Of a DNA stretch of 37,713 nucleotides, positions 9,042 to 16,412 are shown in pieces (the stretch's first letter is position 1; every line of letters starts with the position of its first letter). The stretch covers positions 1 through 37,713 of the forward strand of contig DATAEK010000174.1 in assembly GCA_036258055.1 (NCBI GenBank). Reading direction: 5' to 3'. The notes under the pieces were generated by a model. It was given only the letters and a program-made list of their open reading frames with translations. It ran no database searches and was not told the origin of the DNA. The stretch comes from DATAEK01 sp036258055. GTDB taxonomy: Bacteria; Acidobacteriota; Vicinamibacteria; Vicinamibacterales; 2-12-FULL-66-21. Position numbers and translations under genes: made by a program.

Positions 9042-9437
9042 GTGACCAACACGAGCGGCCAGATGATCCTTGTTGCCGGGCCGTATCGCTCAGGCACTGG
9101 TGACGATCCCGCCAAGATGGCGGCGAATGTTCAGCTGATGGAAGCCTATGCCCTCCCTTTGTTCCGTGCTGGCCATGTTCCCGTCATTGGAGAATGGTTC
9201 GCCCTTCCTCTCGTTTCACTCGCGGGCTCGCGCAAGGTTGGAGATGAGGCGTTCACCGAAATCTTCCATCCCATCGCCGAACGACTGCTCGCACATTGCG
9301 ACGCGGTGCTGCGGGTCGGCGGCGCTTCCCAGGGCGCGGACCTCATGGTCACCCTTGCGCAACAGCGTGGTCTGAACGTCTATCATCATCTCCGGGAGAT
9401 CGCCGGTTGTGAATCGTGCCCCGAGCCAGGCCTATGA
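9042..9437 (+). CDS. DUF4406-like protein (nucleoside deoxyribosyltransferase-like fold)
   Basis: A 131-residue cytosolic protein. The GTG start is supported by AGGAG at 9031-9035. The N-terminus MILVAGPYRSG and the later GEWFALPL and CDAVLRVGGASQGADLMV match my recollection of the DUF4406 family, related to nucleoside 2-deoxyribosyltransferases. The last ~10 residues (CESCPEPGL) look atypical. The gene sits between the intact ADOP gene and a second, degraded ADOP 3' end, so it may have arrived by rearrangement. The biochemical role is unknown. Confidence 0.75.
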   Translation: MTNTSGQMILVAGPYRSGTGDDPAKMAANVQLMEAYALPLFRAGHVPVIGEWFALPLVSLAGSRKVGDEAFTEIFHPIAERLLAHCDAVLRVGGASQGADLMVTLAQQRGLNVYHHLREIAGCESCPEPGL

Positions 9438-9536
9438 TTCTCATCATCGTCAGTGCGTTGGCCCTCGTGCTCGGCGCGTGCGTCGTCGCGCCCCGGCGAG
9501 CGATGCGTGGATCCGGTGACGGCGCTACGGAACTGA
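9434..9536 (+). pseudogene. Relic of the 3' end of an ADOP permease gene
   Basis: Read from the ATG at 9434, the translation gives LALVLGACVVAPRRAMR, closely matching the ADOP C-terminus upstream (LATALAACVVPARRAMR). The next bases (GGATCCGGTGACGGCGCTAC) match the ADOP codons for VDPVTALRN after a 2-base deletion, ending at an equivalent TGA. It is therefore a short, frameshifted remnant, not a gene. Homology probably starts near 9440. Confidence 0.75.
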
Positions 9537-9700
9537 CGCCAGTCGGCGAGAACTCGACGTATCGACTCTGAGTTCTGGCTGCGGTTGCGTACAACGACTC
9601 TCTCCTCCCGCGCACTTTCTGCGCATTGACGAGACTCATCTCGTTCGTTCGCGAGCAAATCGCGCTGGCATCCGGGCGGCAATTGACGATGTAGAATGCC
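9537..9700. other. Intergenic stretch upstream of the Uma2-like gene
   Basis: No coding content or strong hairpin was seen beyond the TAGAAT hexamer at 9692-9697. Together with the ADOP relic it fills the gap between the DUF4406-like and Uma2-like genes. Confidence 0.5.
9692..9697 (+). promoter_or_regulatory. Putative -10 box (TAGAAT) of the Uma2-like gene
   Basis: TAGAAT matches the TANAAT consensus and would set transcription start near 9704. That lies after the first possible ATG (9701) and before the ATG at 9716, and so favours the latter as the real start. Confidence 0.4.
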
Positions 9701-9715
9701 ATGCGAGAGAGCCGC

Positions 9716-10264
9716 ATGCCCGCCGACGCGCGCCTGGTCACCGCTGAGGAGTTGGAGAAGTTCCCGGACGACGATTATCGATACGAGCTGGTGGAAGGCC
9801 GGGTCGTTCGCATGAGTCCGGTCGGCTTCCAGCACGGCCACACGGTCGTCCGGTTGACCATCCTGCTCGGCGGCCACGTTCAGAACATGTCGCTTGGAGC
9901 GGTCGTGTCCGAAGTCGGATTCAAGCTCGCGTCGAATCCCGACACTGTCAGAGGGCCGGATCTCGCCTTCATTCGACAGGCGCGGCTGCCAGCACAGGAT
10001 CTGCCCGGGTTCTGGGAGGGCCCTCCGGATCTCGCCATCGAAGTGCTTTCGCCGGATGACCGCGCCACCGTGATTCGAACGAAGGTTGAGCAGTACCTCG
10101 AGCGAGGGGTACTGGCGGTGGTCGTGGTCGATCCTCATGATCAGGCAATCACGGTTCACCGCCGATCGGCGCCGCGTGTAACGCTGACCGCCGCAGATGA
10201 TCGACTCGACCTCGACGATGTGGTCCCGGGTTTCAGTTGCTCCGTAGGAGAGATATTCGGCTAG
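9716..10264 (+). CDS. Uma2-family putative endonuclease (DUF820)
   Basis: A PD-(D/E)XK-fold protein of 182 residues from the ATG at 9716 (an ATG at 9701 adds five). Family marks are the N-terminal TAEELEKFPDDDYRYELVEGRVV, the acidic residue in VRGPDLAFIRQ, and PPDLAIEVLSPDD followed by KVEQYLERGVLAVVVVDP. Together these give the D...ExL...K catalytic arrangement. Uma2 proteins are common in cyanobacteria and acidobacteria as scattered single genes. Nuclease activity is predicted from the fold and little is known of the biological role. There is no obvious antitoxin partner beside it. Confidence 0.88.
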   Translation: MPADARLVTAEELEKFPDDDYRYELVEGRVVRMSPVGFQHGHTVVRLTILLGGHVQNMSLGAVVSEVGFKLASNPDTVRGPDLAFIRQARLPAQDLPGFWEGPPDLAIEVLSPDDRATVIRTKVEQYLERGVLAVVVVDPHDQAITVHRRSAPRVTLTAADDRLDLDDVVPGFSCSVGEIFG

Positions 10265-10311
10265 TCGATCGTTCGGTTTCTGCGGCGACTCGAGATTGGT
10301 GGACTCGTCGG

Positions 10312-11052
10312 ATGGCCACTGCGCCCAGCTTCGTAACGGTTAACGATTCCAACGTGATTGCCCTGCTGATCGTCCTCCCCGCCCTGCTGGCGACCGGCCT
10401 CGTCTCGGTCGACGCTGCCCGGCGCGGCCGTAACTGGCTGATCTGGGCGATCGTCATCTGTCTCACCGGTATCTTCGGCCTCGCCGTGTGGCTCGTGGTG
10501 CGGCGACGAACCCCTGTCGTCGCGCCTTTGGCACCTCGCAGAGCGTTGGCCGTTGTTCTCGCCTCGTTGCTCATCGTCGGGCTCAGGGTGATCGTCGGCA
10601 CGTACACGACAACGTTTCTCTTCCAGGTCGCGCGAGTCGAAGGCAACGCGATGGCGCCGACCATCAACGATCAGGATCGCCTGATCGTGAACAAGCTCGC
10701 TTACGGCATCGGCAAGCCGCACGTGTTCGACATCGTGATGCTCTATTACCCGCTCAATCCGGACAGGTCGTTCATCAAGCGGGTGATCGCCGAAGAAGGC
10801 GATCAGGTTCGCATCGTCGACGGCCGCGTCTATCGCAACGACGTGGCGATGGACGACAGGTTTGTGCCGAGCGAGTATCGCAGCCACGACCATTGGGGTC
10901 CGCAAGTGGTGCCCCAAGGCTACTACTTCGTCATGGGCGACCACCGCAACAACAGCTCCGACAGCCGGCACTGGGGATTCGTGCCGAAGAGGTACATCAT
11001 CGGCCGAATCGCGCTGCGCTGGTGGCCGCTGTCAAGCGCGCGGGCGTACTAA
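10312..11052 (+). CDS. Signal peptidase I-like protein lacking the catalytic serine
   Basis: The ATG at 10312 gives a 246-residue protein with three hydrophobic segments (~14-33, 42-64, 79-100) before an S26/LepB domain. Box B, normally GxSMxPT, reads VEGNAMAPT, so the nucleophile position is Ala113 (codon GCG at 10648-10650). The general-base lysine region is kept (SFIKRVIAEEGD, Lys156), as is box E (GDHRNNSSDSRHWG). The fold and substrate-binding strands therefore look intact while the Ser-Lys dyad is broken. A pseudo-enzyme, a chaperone-like role or an alternative nucleophile are the options. It lies 47 nt after the Uma2-like gene. Confidence 0.85.
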   Translation: MATAPSFVTVNDSNVIALLIVLPALLATGLVSVDAARRGRNWLIWAIVICLTGIFGLAVWLVVRRRTPVVAPLAPRRALAVVLASLLIVGLRVIVGTYTTTFLFQVARVEGNAMAPTINDQDRLIVNKLAYGIGKPHVFDIVMLYYPLNPDRSFIKRVIAEEGDQVRIVDGRVYRNDVAMDDRFVPSEYRSHDHWGPQVVPQGYYFVMGDHRNNSSDSRHWGFVPKRYIIGRIALRWWPLSSARAY

Positions 11053-11147
11053 CTATCGCCCAGCGTGGTCCACGGGACCCGCGGACAGAGGGAGTTAGAC
11101 ATGCGCCGGGCGCGACGCTCGCTGTCGACGGCGTAACCCGGTCCCAC

Positions 11148-11153
11148 GATAAA
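11148..11153 (+). promoter_or_regulatory. Putative -10 box (GATAAA) of the metallophosphoesterase gene
   Basis: GATAAA is followed by 9 nt and a GTG start at 11163. The 111-nt gap after the signal-peptidase-like gene leaves room for a separate promoter. If used, the mRNA would start at or within a base or two of the GTG. Confidence 0.3.
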
Positions 11154-11162
11154 ACCCTCGAG

Positions 11163-12002
11163 GTGAGATTGCGTCGACGGACCTGGCCGCTGCGCCTCAA
11201 GGTGGTGGGATTGGCGGCGCTGATTCTCGGCCTCTGGGCGTTCTGGCTCGAGCCTGCGGGTCTCCGCGTGTCGGAGGAACACGTGACTCTCCGTTGGCCG
11301 GCACGATCGCTGCGCATCGCGATCCTGACCGACCTTCACGTTGGGTCACCGTTCAACGGCATCGCGAAACTCCGCCGCGTTGTGGATCAGACAAACGCCG
11401 CGCGCCCGGATGTGATCTGTATTCTTGGCGATCTCGTCATCCAGGGTGTTCTCGGCGGACGTTTCGTCGCGCCTGAAGAGATCGCGAGGGAATTGAACCG
11501 GCTCCACGCGCCGTCCGGCACGGTCGCCGTCCTCGGCAACCACGACGGCTGGTTTGATCATGATCGCGTGCGGGATGCGCTCGAGCACAATGGCATCCGG
11601 ATTCTGGAGGACACTGCCGCACGATTGAACACTCCGGCAGGAGGCGTCTGGGTTGCGGGCGTCAGCGATCTCTGGACGGGGCGGCCCGATCTCGACGCCG
11701 CATTGTCTGCCGTCACCGGCGATGGCGAGCCGGTGCTGCTGTTGACCCACAACCCTGACATCTTTCCGCAGGTTCCGGAACGCGTCACGCTGACGCTTGC
11801 TGGTCACACGCACGGCGGCCAGGTCTGGCTCCCGCTCGTCGGCCGGCCGATCGTGCCGTCCCGATTCGGCCAGCGGTTTGCCGCCGGCCATGTCGTGGAA
11901 AATGGTCGCCATCTGTTCGTGGCAACCGGTCTGGGAACGAGCATTATCCCGGTGCGCTTGCTTTGTGCCGCCGGCTGTAACGATTCTCACGGTGGAGTCT
12001 GA
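11163..12002 (+). CDS. Membrane-anchored metallophosphoesterase (YkuE-like)
   Basis: This protein is 279 residues from the GTG at 11163. One N-terminal anchor (LKVVGLAALILGLWAFWL) precedes a calcineurin-like phosphoesterase domain with all metal-binding blocks: TDLHVG (Asp57, His59), GD at 89-90, GNHDG (125-129), THNPD and AGHTHGGQ. Relatives hydrolyse phosphodiesters or UDP-diacylglucosamine-type lipids near the membrane. The C-terminus is odd: after GLGTSIIPVRLL the reading gives CAAGCNDSHGGV, whereas one base off the same DNA reads FVPPAVTILTVESD, the usual family ending. A 1-base indel near 11960 is likely. The catalytic domain is unaffected. Confidence 0.88.
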   Translation: MRLRRRTWPLRLKVVGLAALILGLWAFWLEPAGLRVSEEHVTLRWPARSLRIAILTDLHVGSPFNGIAKLRRVVDQTNAARPDVICILGDLVIQGVLGGRFVAPEEIARELNRLHAPSGTVAVLGNHDGWFDHDRVRDALEHNGIRILEDTAARLNTPAGGVWVAGVSDLWTGRPDLDAALSAVTGDGEPVLLLTHNPDIFPQVPERVTLTLAGHTHGGQVWLPLVGRPIVPSRFGQRFAAGHVVENGRHLFVATGLGTSIIPVRLLCAAGCNDSHGGV

Positions 12003-12111
12003 CCGGCATCACGTTTCACGGGTTGTTCATCCGCAATCGTTGGTCCCGGTTCCAAATGCCTGGGGCGCTACCGGTTTTGAACCATCTCTCGACAATTGAA
12101 GGACACCAAGA

Positions 12112-12903
12112 ATGAGCGGGACAGCGGGTCTGAACGAACACGTCGCCCTCGTGACTGGCGCCAGCCGCGGGGTGGGACGCGGAGTGGCTCTCGGCCTCGC
12201 CCATGCTGGCGCCCGTGTCTTCGCGACGGGTCGGAGCATCAAGCAGGCAGAACTCGGTCCCGGAATCACCGCGCTGGCATGCGACCACTCCGACGACCAG
12301 GCCGTCGCCGAGGTGTTCCGGCACATCGCGGACAACGCCGGGCGGCTCGACATCCTCGTGAACGTCGCGTGGGGCGGGTACGAACGAATGGTGGAAAACG
12401 GACGGTTCACCTGGACGGCCCCGTTCTGGGAACAGCCGATGTGGCGATGGGAGGCGATGATCACCACCGGCGTACGCGCGGCGTTCGTCGCCAGCCAGCA
12501 TGCGGCGCGCATCATGGTTGCGGCGCGGCGGGGCCTGATCGTCCACATCTCGTCGTTCGCCGCGCAGAAATACGCCGGCAACGTCACCTACGGCGTTGCG
12601 AAAGCGGCAACGGACAAGATGGCGTCCGACATGTCGCGCGAGCTGCAGCCTCATGGTGTGACCGTCGTATCGCTCTATCCCGGTCTGGTCCGGACGGAGG
12701 CAGTCCTCGCGGCCGGAGTGTTCGACTTGAGCAACTCGGAGAGTCCGGAATTCATCGGTCGAGCGGTGGCTGCATTGGCGAGCGACGCCAACGTGTCGCG
12801 CTGGAACGGATCGGTCGTGGTGGCGGCCGCGCTCGCCGCCGAGTACGGTTTCGCGGACATCGATGGACGGACGCCGCGTCCGCTCACTCTGGCCGACATC
12901 TAG
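12112..12903 (+). CDS. SDR-family NAD(P)-dependent oxidoreductase
   Basis: A 263-residue classical short-chain dehydrogenase. The cofactor motif TGASRGVG lies at 15-22, NVAWGG at 84-89 stands in for NNAG, and the catalytic Ser is in HISSF (147/148). YGVAK supplies Tyr160 and Lys164, and PGLVRTE follows. NVAWGG and the long insertion after it (WTAPFWEQPMWRWEAM) resemble the DHRS1-like subgroup. GAAGGA lies 9 nt before the ATG. The substrate is unknown. It stands alone, 109 nt after the metallophosphoesterase gene. Confidence 0.92.
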   Translation: MSGTAGLNEHVALVTGASRGVGRGVALGLAHAGARVFATGRSIKQAELGPGITALACDHSDDQAVAEVFRHIADNAGRLDILVNVAWGGYERMVENGRFTWTAPFWEQPMWRWEAMITTGVRAAFVASQHAARIMVAARRGLIVHISSFAAQKYAGNVTYGVAKAATDKMASDMSRELQPHGVTVVSLYPGLVRTEAVLAAGVFDLSNSESPEFIGRAVAALASDANVSRWNGSVVVAAALAAEYGFADIDGRTPRPLTLADI

Positions 12904-13015
12904 GCGATCCGCACGCCAGGTGCGATTGATCCGTTCTGCGGACCGGCGCGGACACGGCTCGCCGGGCGTACAATGCGCGATCGTTACGCCAGTCGTCGGC
13001 CAGTGAGTACGTCAG

Positions 13016-13351
13016 ATGCGTCCGCCGCTCGAACGTCTCAACATTCAACCGATGGCGTCGGGCGATCACTCGCTCCTGTTGACCGAACGCATCGACTGGG
13101 ACGCATTCCCCGCGTACGTGGAGGCCATTCTTCCGCTCGTCGGAGGGGTCCTTGTCGACCGGGCAGATGGACCGGACCAGCGTGTCTGGACCGTCAGCAT
13201 CCGCTCACAGCTGTTCTGGATGGCGTTCGACGAGTTCCCGGGCAGGGTTTCCCTTGATCCTCAGAACAGCGAGGCATCCTCGCTGATTCCAGCGATTCGC
13301 CACATGCTCTTGAGAGAACGTTCACATTCGTCAAACCCCGAGACCTCCTGA
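13016..13351 (+). CDS. Hypothetical protein, 111 residues
   Basis: A small soluble protein with an amphipathic alpha/beta look: DWDAFPAYVEAILPLVGGVLVDRADG, then VWTVSIRSQLFWMAFDEFPGRVSLDP and a C-terminal helix (SLIPAIRHMLLRERSH). It resembles small standalone proteins of unknown function, and I recognise no family. TACAAT at 12969-12974 is a good -10 hexamer 41 nt before the ATG, suggesting its own promoter. Codon use is like its neighbours. Confidence 0.65.
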   Translation: MRPPLERLNIQPMASGDHSLLLTERIDWDAFPAYVEAILPLVGGVLVDRADGPDQRVWTVSIRSQLFWMAFDEFPGRVSLDPQNSEASSLIPAIRHMLLRERSHSSNPETS

Positions 13352-13422
13352 GACCGCCGCGGCACATGGAGCCGTGCTCTTCGTAGTCGCGGGACGAAAG
13401 GATCGCGGAGCGAGCTGCGTAC

Positions 13423-13870
13423 ATGCACATCACTGACGCTCAACGAGAGGTCCGGACGGTATTCGCCGGCGGGTTCGTGGGTCAAGCGGTCTCGAGTGGA
13501 CTGTGGTTCCTCTCGGCCGCATTCGCGACCTGGAGTTCGCCACGGCGGGGGATTGTGCTTCTTGTCGTCGGGGGCGTATTCATCTTCCCCATCACGCAAC
13601 TGATCCTGCGAATGAGCGGACGGCCTGCGTCACTCAGTTCCGAAAAATCCGATGGGTCAGCTGTCGATGCAGGTGGCATTCACCATTCCCGCGAACCTGT
13701 TCGTCGTCGCGGGCGCGACTCTGTATCGACTGAACTGGTTCTATCCAGCCTGCATGATCGTTCTCGGGGCTCACTATCTGCCGTTCGTGTTTCTCTATGG
13801 CCTGTGGCAGTTCTGGGTCCTCGGCGCGCTGCTCGTCGGAGGCGGTGTCGCGAATCCGTTGAAAGAATGA
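13423..13870 (+). pseudogene. Small membrane protein gene broken by a 1-base frameshift (DUF7010-like)
   Basis: The 5' part (13423 to ~13647) encodes MHITDAQREVRTVFAGGFVG, membrane segments and ILRMSGRPASLSSE. The 3' part, one frame over, continues smoothly as PMGQLSMQVAFTIPANLFVV, ending LLVGGGVANPLKE at 13870. Removing one A from the AAAAA run at 13643-13647 joins them into one ~148-residue protein with about four membrane helices. From memory it resembles the DUF7010 family; this is not verified. The change is either a sequencing indel in the homopolymer or a recent mutation, since both halves are otherwise well kept. Confidence 0.75.
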
Positions 13871-13978
13871 CTGTCAGATTTGTAATCGCAGCGATGCGGT
13901 GAGAGTCCTGGATCACTATGCGTCGATTGGCTTCAAAGAGAGAGAATGTGAAGTGTGCAGTCGCAGGAGCCACTCGTG

Positions 13979-14617
13979 ATGAACAGAATCCTCTCGCTCG
14001 TCGTCGCCGCGATGCTAACGGGCGTGGCGTCGACTCGCGCGGTCCGCGCATTTGATCAGCAGCCCAGGCTGAAAGACGTCGCGCGAGAACACGGTGGCCG
14101 GGCGAGCATGATTGCCAATGTCGACATGCCGTTCTTCCCGCTGCAGGACCTTGCATCCAAAGCTGACTTGATCGTTCACGCGCGCATCGAGAGCGCGACC
14201 GGTCAGCTCACGACAGACGAACAGTGGGTCAGAACCGCGTTCGCGTTCCAACCGCTGCTCATCCTCAAGGACACCGTCCATGTGAACACGGCGCCAGTCC
14301 CTGGCCCGACCGCGCCGATGGTCTTCACCGACTCGGGCGGAACCGTACGGACGGAAGGACTCACGATCTCAACGACAGTACACCCTGCTATCGAACCGCC
14401 GTTGCAGGTTGGAGACGAGGTAATCGCCTTCCTTACGTGGGATCCGACGGAGAAGGTGTTTCAGCAACCCTACGGCCCCGCGGGATTGTTGTTCGTGCGC
14501 GGAGACAGAGTGATCGCAGCGAGCAAAGACTACGCACGTCTTCGTCCGCTCGCCGACGATCGGGTGACTGCGGTGATCGCCGAGATTCAGAAGATGGTCA
14601 AGGAAAGTAGGAAGTAA
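13979..14617 (+). CDS. Exported hypothetical protein
   Basis: The ATG at 13979 is preferred: AGGAG at 13965-13969 lies 9 nt upstream and the product begins with a signal peptide (MNRILSLVVAAMLTGVASTRAVRA). The mature part of this 212-residue protein reads as beta-strand-rich (LIVHARIESATGQLTTDEQWV, FQPLLILKDT, GDEVIAFLTWD, GLLFVRGDRVIAASK). No cysteine pairs, lipobox or catalytic motif were seen, and I recognise no family. The gene converges on the amidohydrolase gene with only 5 nt between their ends. Confidence 0.7.
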   Translation: MNRILSLVVAAMLTGVASTRAVRAFDQQPRLKDVAREHGGRASMIANVDMPFFPLQDLASKADLIVHARIESATGQLTTDEQWVRTAFAFQPLLILKDTVHVNTAPVPGPTAPMVFTDSGGTVRTEGLTISTTVHPAIEPPLQVGDEVIAFLTWDPTEKVFQQPYGPAGLLFVRGDRVIAASKDYARLRPLADDRVTAVIAEIQKMVKESRK

Positions 14618-14622
14618 GTTCC

Positions 14623-16287
14623 TTACCTCATTCCTGCTTCTGTCGTCGTCTTGACCCGTTCGCGCTTCTGCTTCTCCACCATCGCGGCGACGTCGGCAAG
14701 CAGCTTCTTCGCGTCGTAGACGATCCCGTCCTTGATCGTGAACTTGATGCCGCCGACCTGCTCGGGCTTCCCTGTCTTGTCGTTCAGCCTCAGCGCGCCG
14801 GTGCCGTAGAGCACCTTGAAGTTCTCGAGCGGATTCTGATCGACGATCACCATGTCCGCGAGCATGCCGGCGCGGACGACGCCGAATTCCGGCGACTGGT
14901 GCTTCGGCTCTGCCAGCGTGATCGCGCCGTTCATCGTAGCGGCCTGGATCACTTCGAGCGGATGGAACCCGGCCTCCTGGAGCATCTCGAACTCGTTGAT
15001 GTAGCCGAAACCGTAGGTCTGGTAGATGAACCCGGAATCGGATCCGGTCGTGATCCGGCCGCCCATGCGCTTGTAGTCGTTGAGCAGCTTGAACCACACC
15101 TGGTAGAAGTTGCGCCACGCGACCTCGTCTTCGGTCGTCCAGTAGTACCAGTAAGCGCCGTGATTGGTGCGGCTCGGCGAATAGAACGCCATCAGCGAGG
15201 CCAGCGTGTACTTGTCGTGCCACTCTGCGTTCCTGAACCGCATGAGATCGCGGCCGGCGGAGTAAATCGTGAGCGTCGGATCGAAGACGGTGCCGAGCTT
15301 GAGATGCTCCTGGAGGTAGGCTTTCCACTCGGGGCTCCCGGGCTCGTAGATCTTGTCCCACAACCGCGCGACCTGACCGAAGCGCCACTGCTCGTCGTTC
15401 GCGTTCATGTCCACCGGCCACGGCTGCACGACGTAGTCCTTCAGCAGCGACTCGAAATGACCGTAGAAGTGCGTGACCGTGTTGAGGCCGAGGCGCGCGG
15501 CCTTGATCGCGTTCATCTGCGCGACTCCGCCCTGCTGCAGGTGCGCAGTCGATCCGAACCCGACTTTCTTGGCTTCGTCGAGGAGCGCCGCCATCAGGTC
15601 AGGACGCTCCGCGCCGAGCTTCAGCCCATCGATACCATTCGCGGCCGCCCATCGCACGTACTCGCGCGCCATCTCCGGCGTCGTCACGGGCCCGCGATCC
15701 CAGCCCATGCCCGGGCGCTGGTAGTTGACGATGCGGGGAGCGACGATCTCGTTGCGGGCGCTGCGCTCCTTCTCCTTGACCGTGAGCGCGTTGTCGGCCA
15801 TCGGCACGCCGCGGACCGTCGTCACGCCGTGCGCCAGCCAGAGCTTGTAGGCGTATTCCGCTTCCTCGTTCTTCGGCGCGCCGCCCGCGTGGACGTGCAT
15901 GTCCACGAAGCCGGGCATGACGTACATCCCGGTCGCGTCGACCTCGAGATCAGCCGACTGCGGCGCCCGATTCGGCTGCATCGCCACACCCGGCGTGCCG
16001 GCGCTACGCACCGCGGCGATTCGATTGCCCTCGACGACGATGTCCACGGGCCCCTGCGGGGGCGCACCCGTGCCATCGATCAGCATGGCGCCACGAATCA
16101 CCAGCGTTTTGAAAGGTCCACGTCCTTCGTCAGGACGTCGAGTCGGCGCCGGCTGGAGCGCGCCTTCGCGGACGGCAGGCCGCGCCGGCTGCTGCGCGAC
16201 GACCACGGACAGGTCGCTGATGAGCACGAAGGCAAACGCGGCGATGAACCCGAGCGCCGCTGCGAGCGCGCGAAGGTGGCGGGACAT
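14623..16287 (-). CDS. Secreted amidohydrolase-family metal-dependent hydrolase
   Basis: The signal peptide/anchor spans residues ~5-31 (LRALAAALGFIAAFAFVLISDL) of this 554-residue enzyme. The composite fold starts at LVIRGAMLIDGTG, followed by MPGFVDMHVHAGG (His131, His133), GLKLGAE (Lys223), STAHLQQ (His249), TVTHFYGH (His273) and RITTGSDSGF (the catalytic Asp region). It closes with LADMVIVDQNPLENF, the second strand set of the beta-sandwich. This matches imidazolonepropionase/prolidase-like amidohydrolases that act on C-N bonds; the substrate is unknown. An AGGAGG site lies 4-5 nt before the ATG and TAGAAT ~22 nt before it. Confidence 0.92.
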   Translation of the reverse strand: MSRHLRALAAALGFIAAFAFVLISDLSVVVAQQPARPAVREGALQPAPTRRPDEGRGPFKTLVIRGAMLIDGTGAPPQGPVDIVVEGNRIAAVRSAGTPGVAMQPNRAPQSADLEVDATGMYVMPGFVDMHVHAGGAPKNEEAEYAYKLWLAHGVTTVRGVPMADNALTVKEKERSARNEIVAPRIVNYQRPGMGWDRGPVTTPEMAREYVRWAAANGIDGLKLGAERPDLMAALLDEAKKVGFGSTAHLQQGGVAQMNAIKAARLGLNTVTHFYGHFESLLKDYVVQPWPVDMNANDEQWRFGQVARLWDKIYEPGSPEWKAYLQEHLKLGTVFDPTLTIYSAGRDLMRFRNAEWHDKYTLASLMAFYSPSRTNHGAYWYYWTTEDEVAWRNFYQVWFKLLNDYKRMGGRITTGSDSGFIYQTYGFGYINEFEMLQEAGFHPLEVIQAATMNGAITLAEPKHQSPEFGVVRAGMLADMVIVDQNPLENFKVLYGTGALRLNDKTGKPEQVGGIKFTIKDGIVYDAKKLLADVAAMVEKQKRERVKTTTEAGMR

Positions 16288-16333
16288 GAATCCTCCTCGG
16301 AGGGGAGGATTCTATCGCGGAATGGCGAACTAT

Positions 16334-16412
16334 GAACCGTGCACCATTCAGCGTGCACGAGACGACAGCACCTTGAACGCTGCACCATTAGCACGGTGAA
16401 CGCTGCACGTTT
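16334..16412. repeat. Three degenerate copies of a GAACGCTGCACCATT repeat
   Basis: Copies lie at 16334-16348 (GAACCGTGCACCATT), 16375-16389 (GAACGCTGCACCATT) and 16398-16412 (GAACGCTGCACGTTT). They are direct repeats between the amidohydrolase promoter and the PAP2 3' end; the last reaches the PAP2 stop codon. No coding sense was seen. They may be remains of a dispersed intergenic repeat. Confidence 0.55.

Noticed and set aside
9716..11052. Uma2-like nuclease plus neighbour as a toxin-antitoxin or defence pair
   Set aside because: The next gene is a signal-peptidase-like membrane protein with no antitoxin features, and Uma2 genes are usually solitary.
14600..14640. Small inverted repeat AGGAA/TTCCT at the convergent ends of the exported protein and amidohydrolase genes
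   Set aside because: A 5-bp stem is too weak to call a terminator.
14899..16335. Plus-strand open frame opposite the amidohydrolase gene
   Set aside because: The minus-strand protein has a signal peptide and all metal ligands; the plus-strand frame has only shadow composition.
16334..16412. Possible mini CRISPR array
   Set aside because: Repeats are only 15 nt and imperfect, spacers are too short and uneven, and there are no cas genes.
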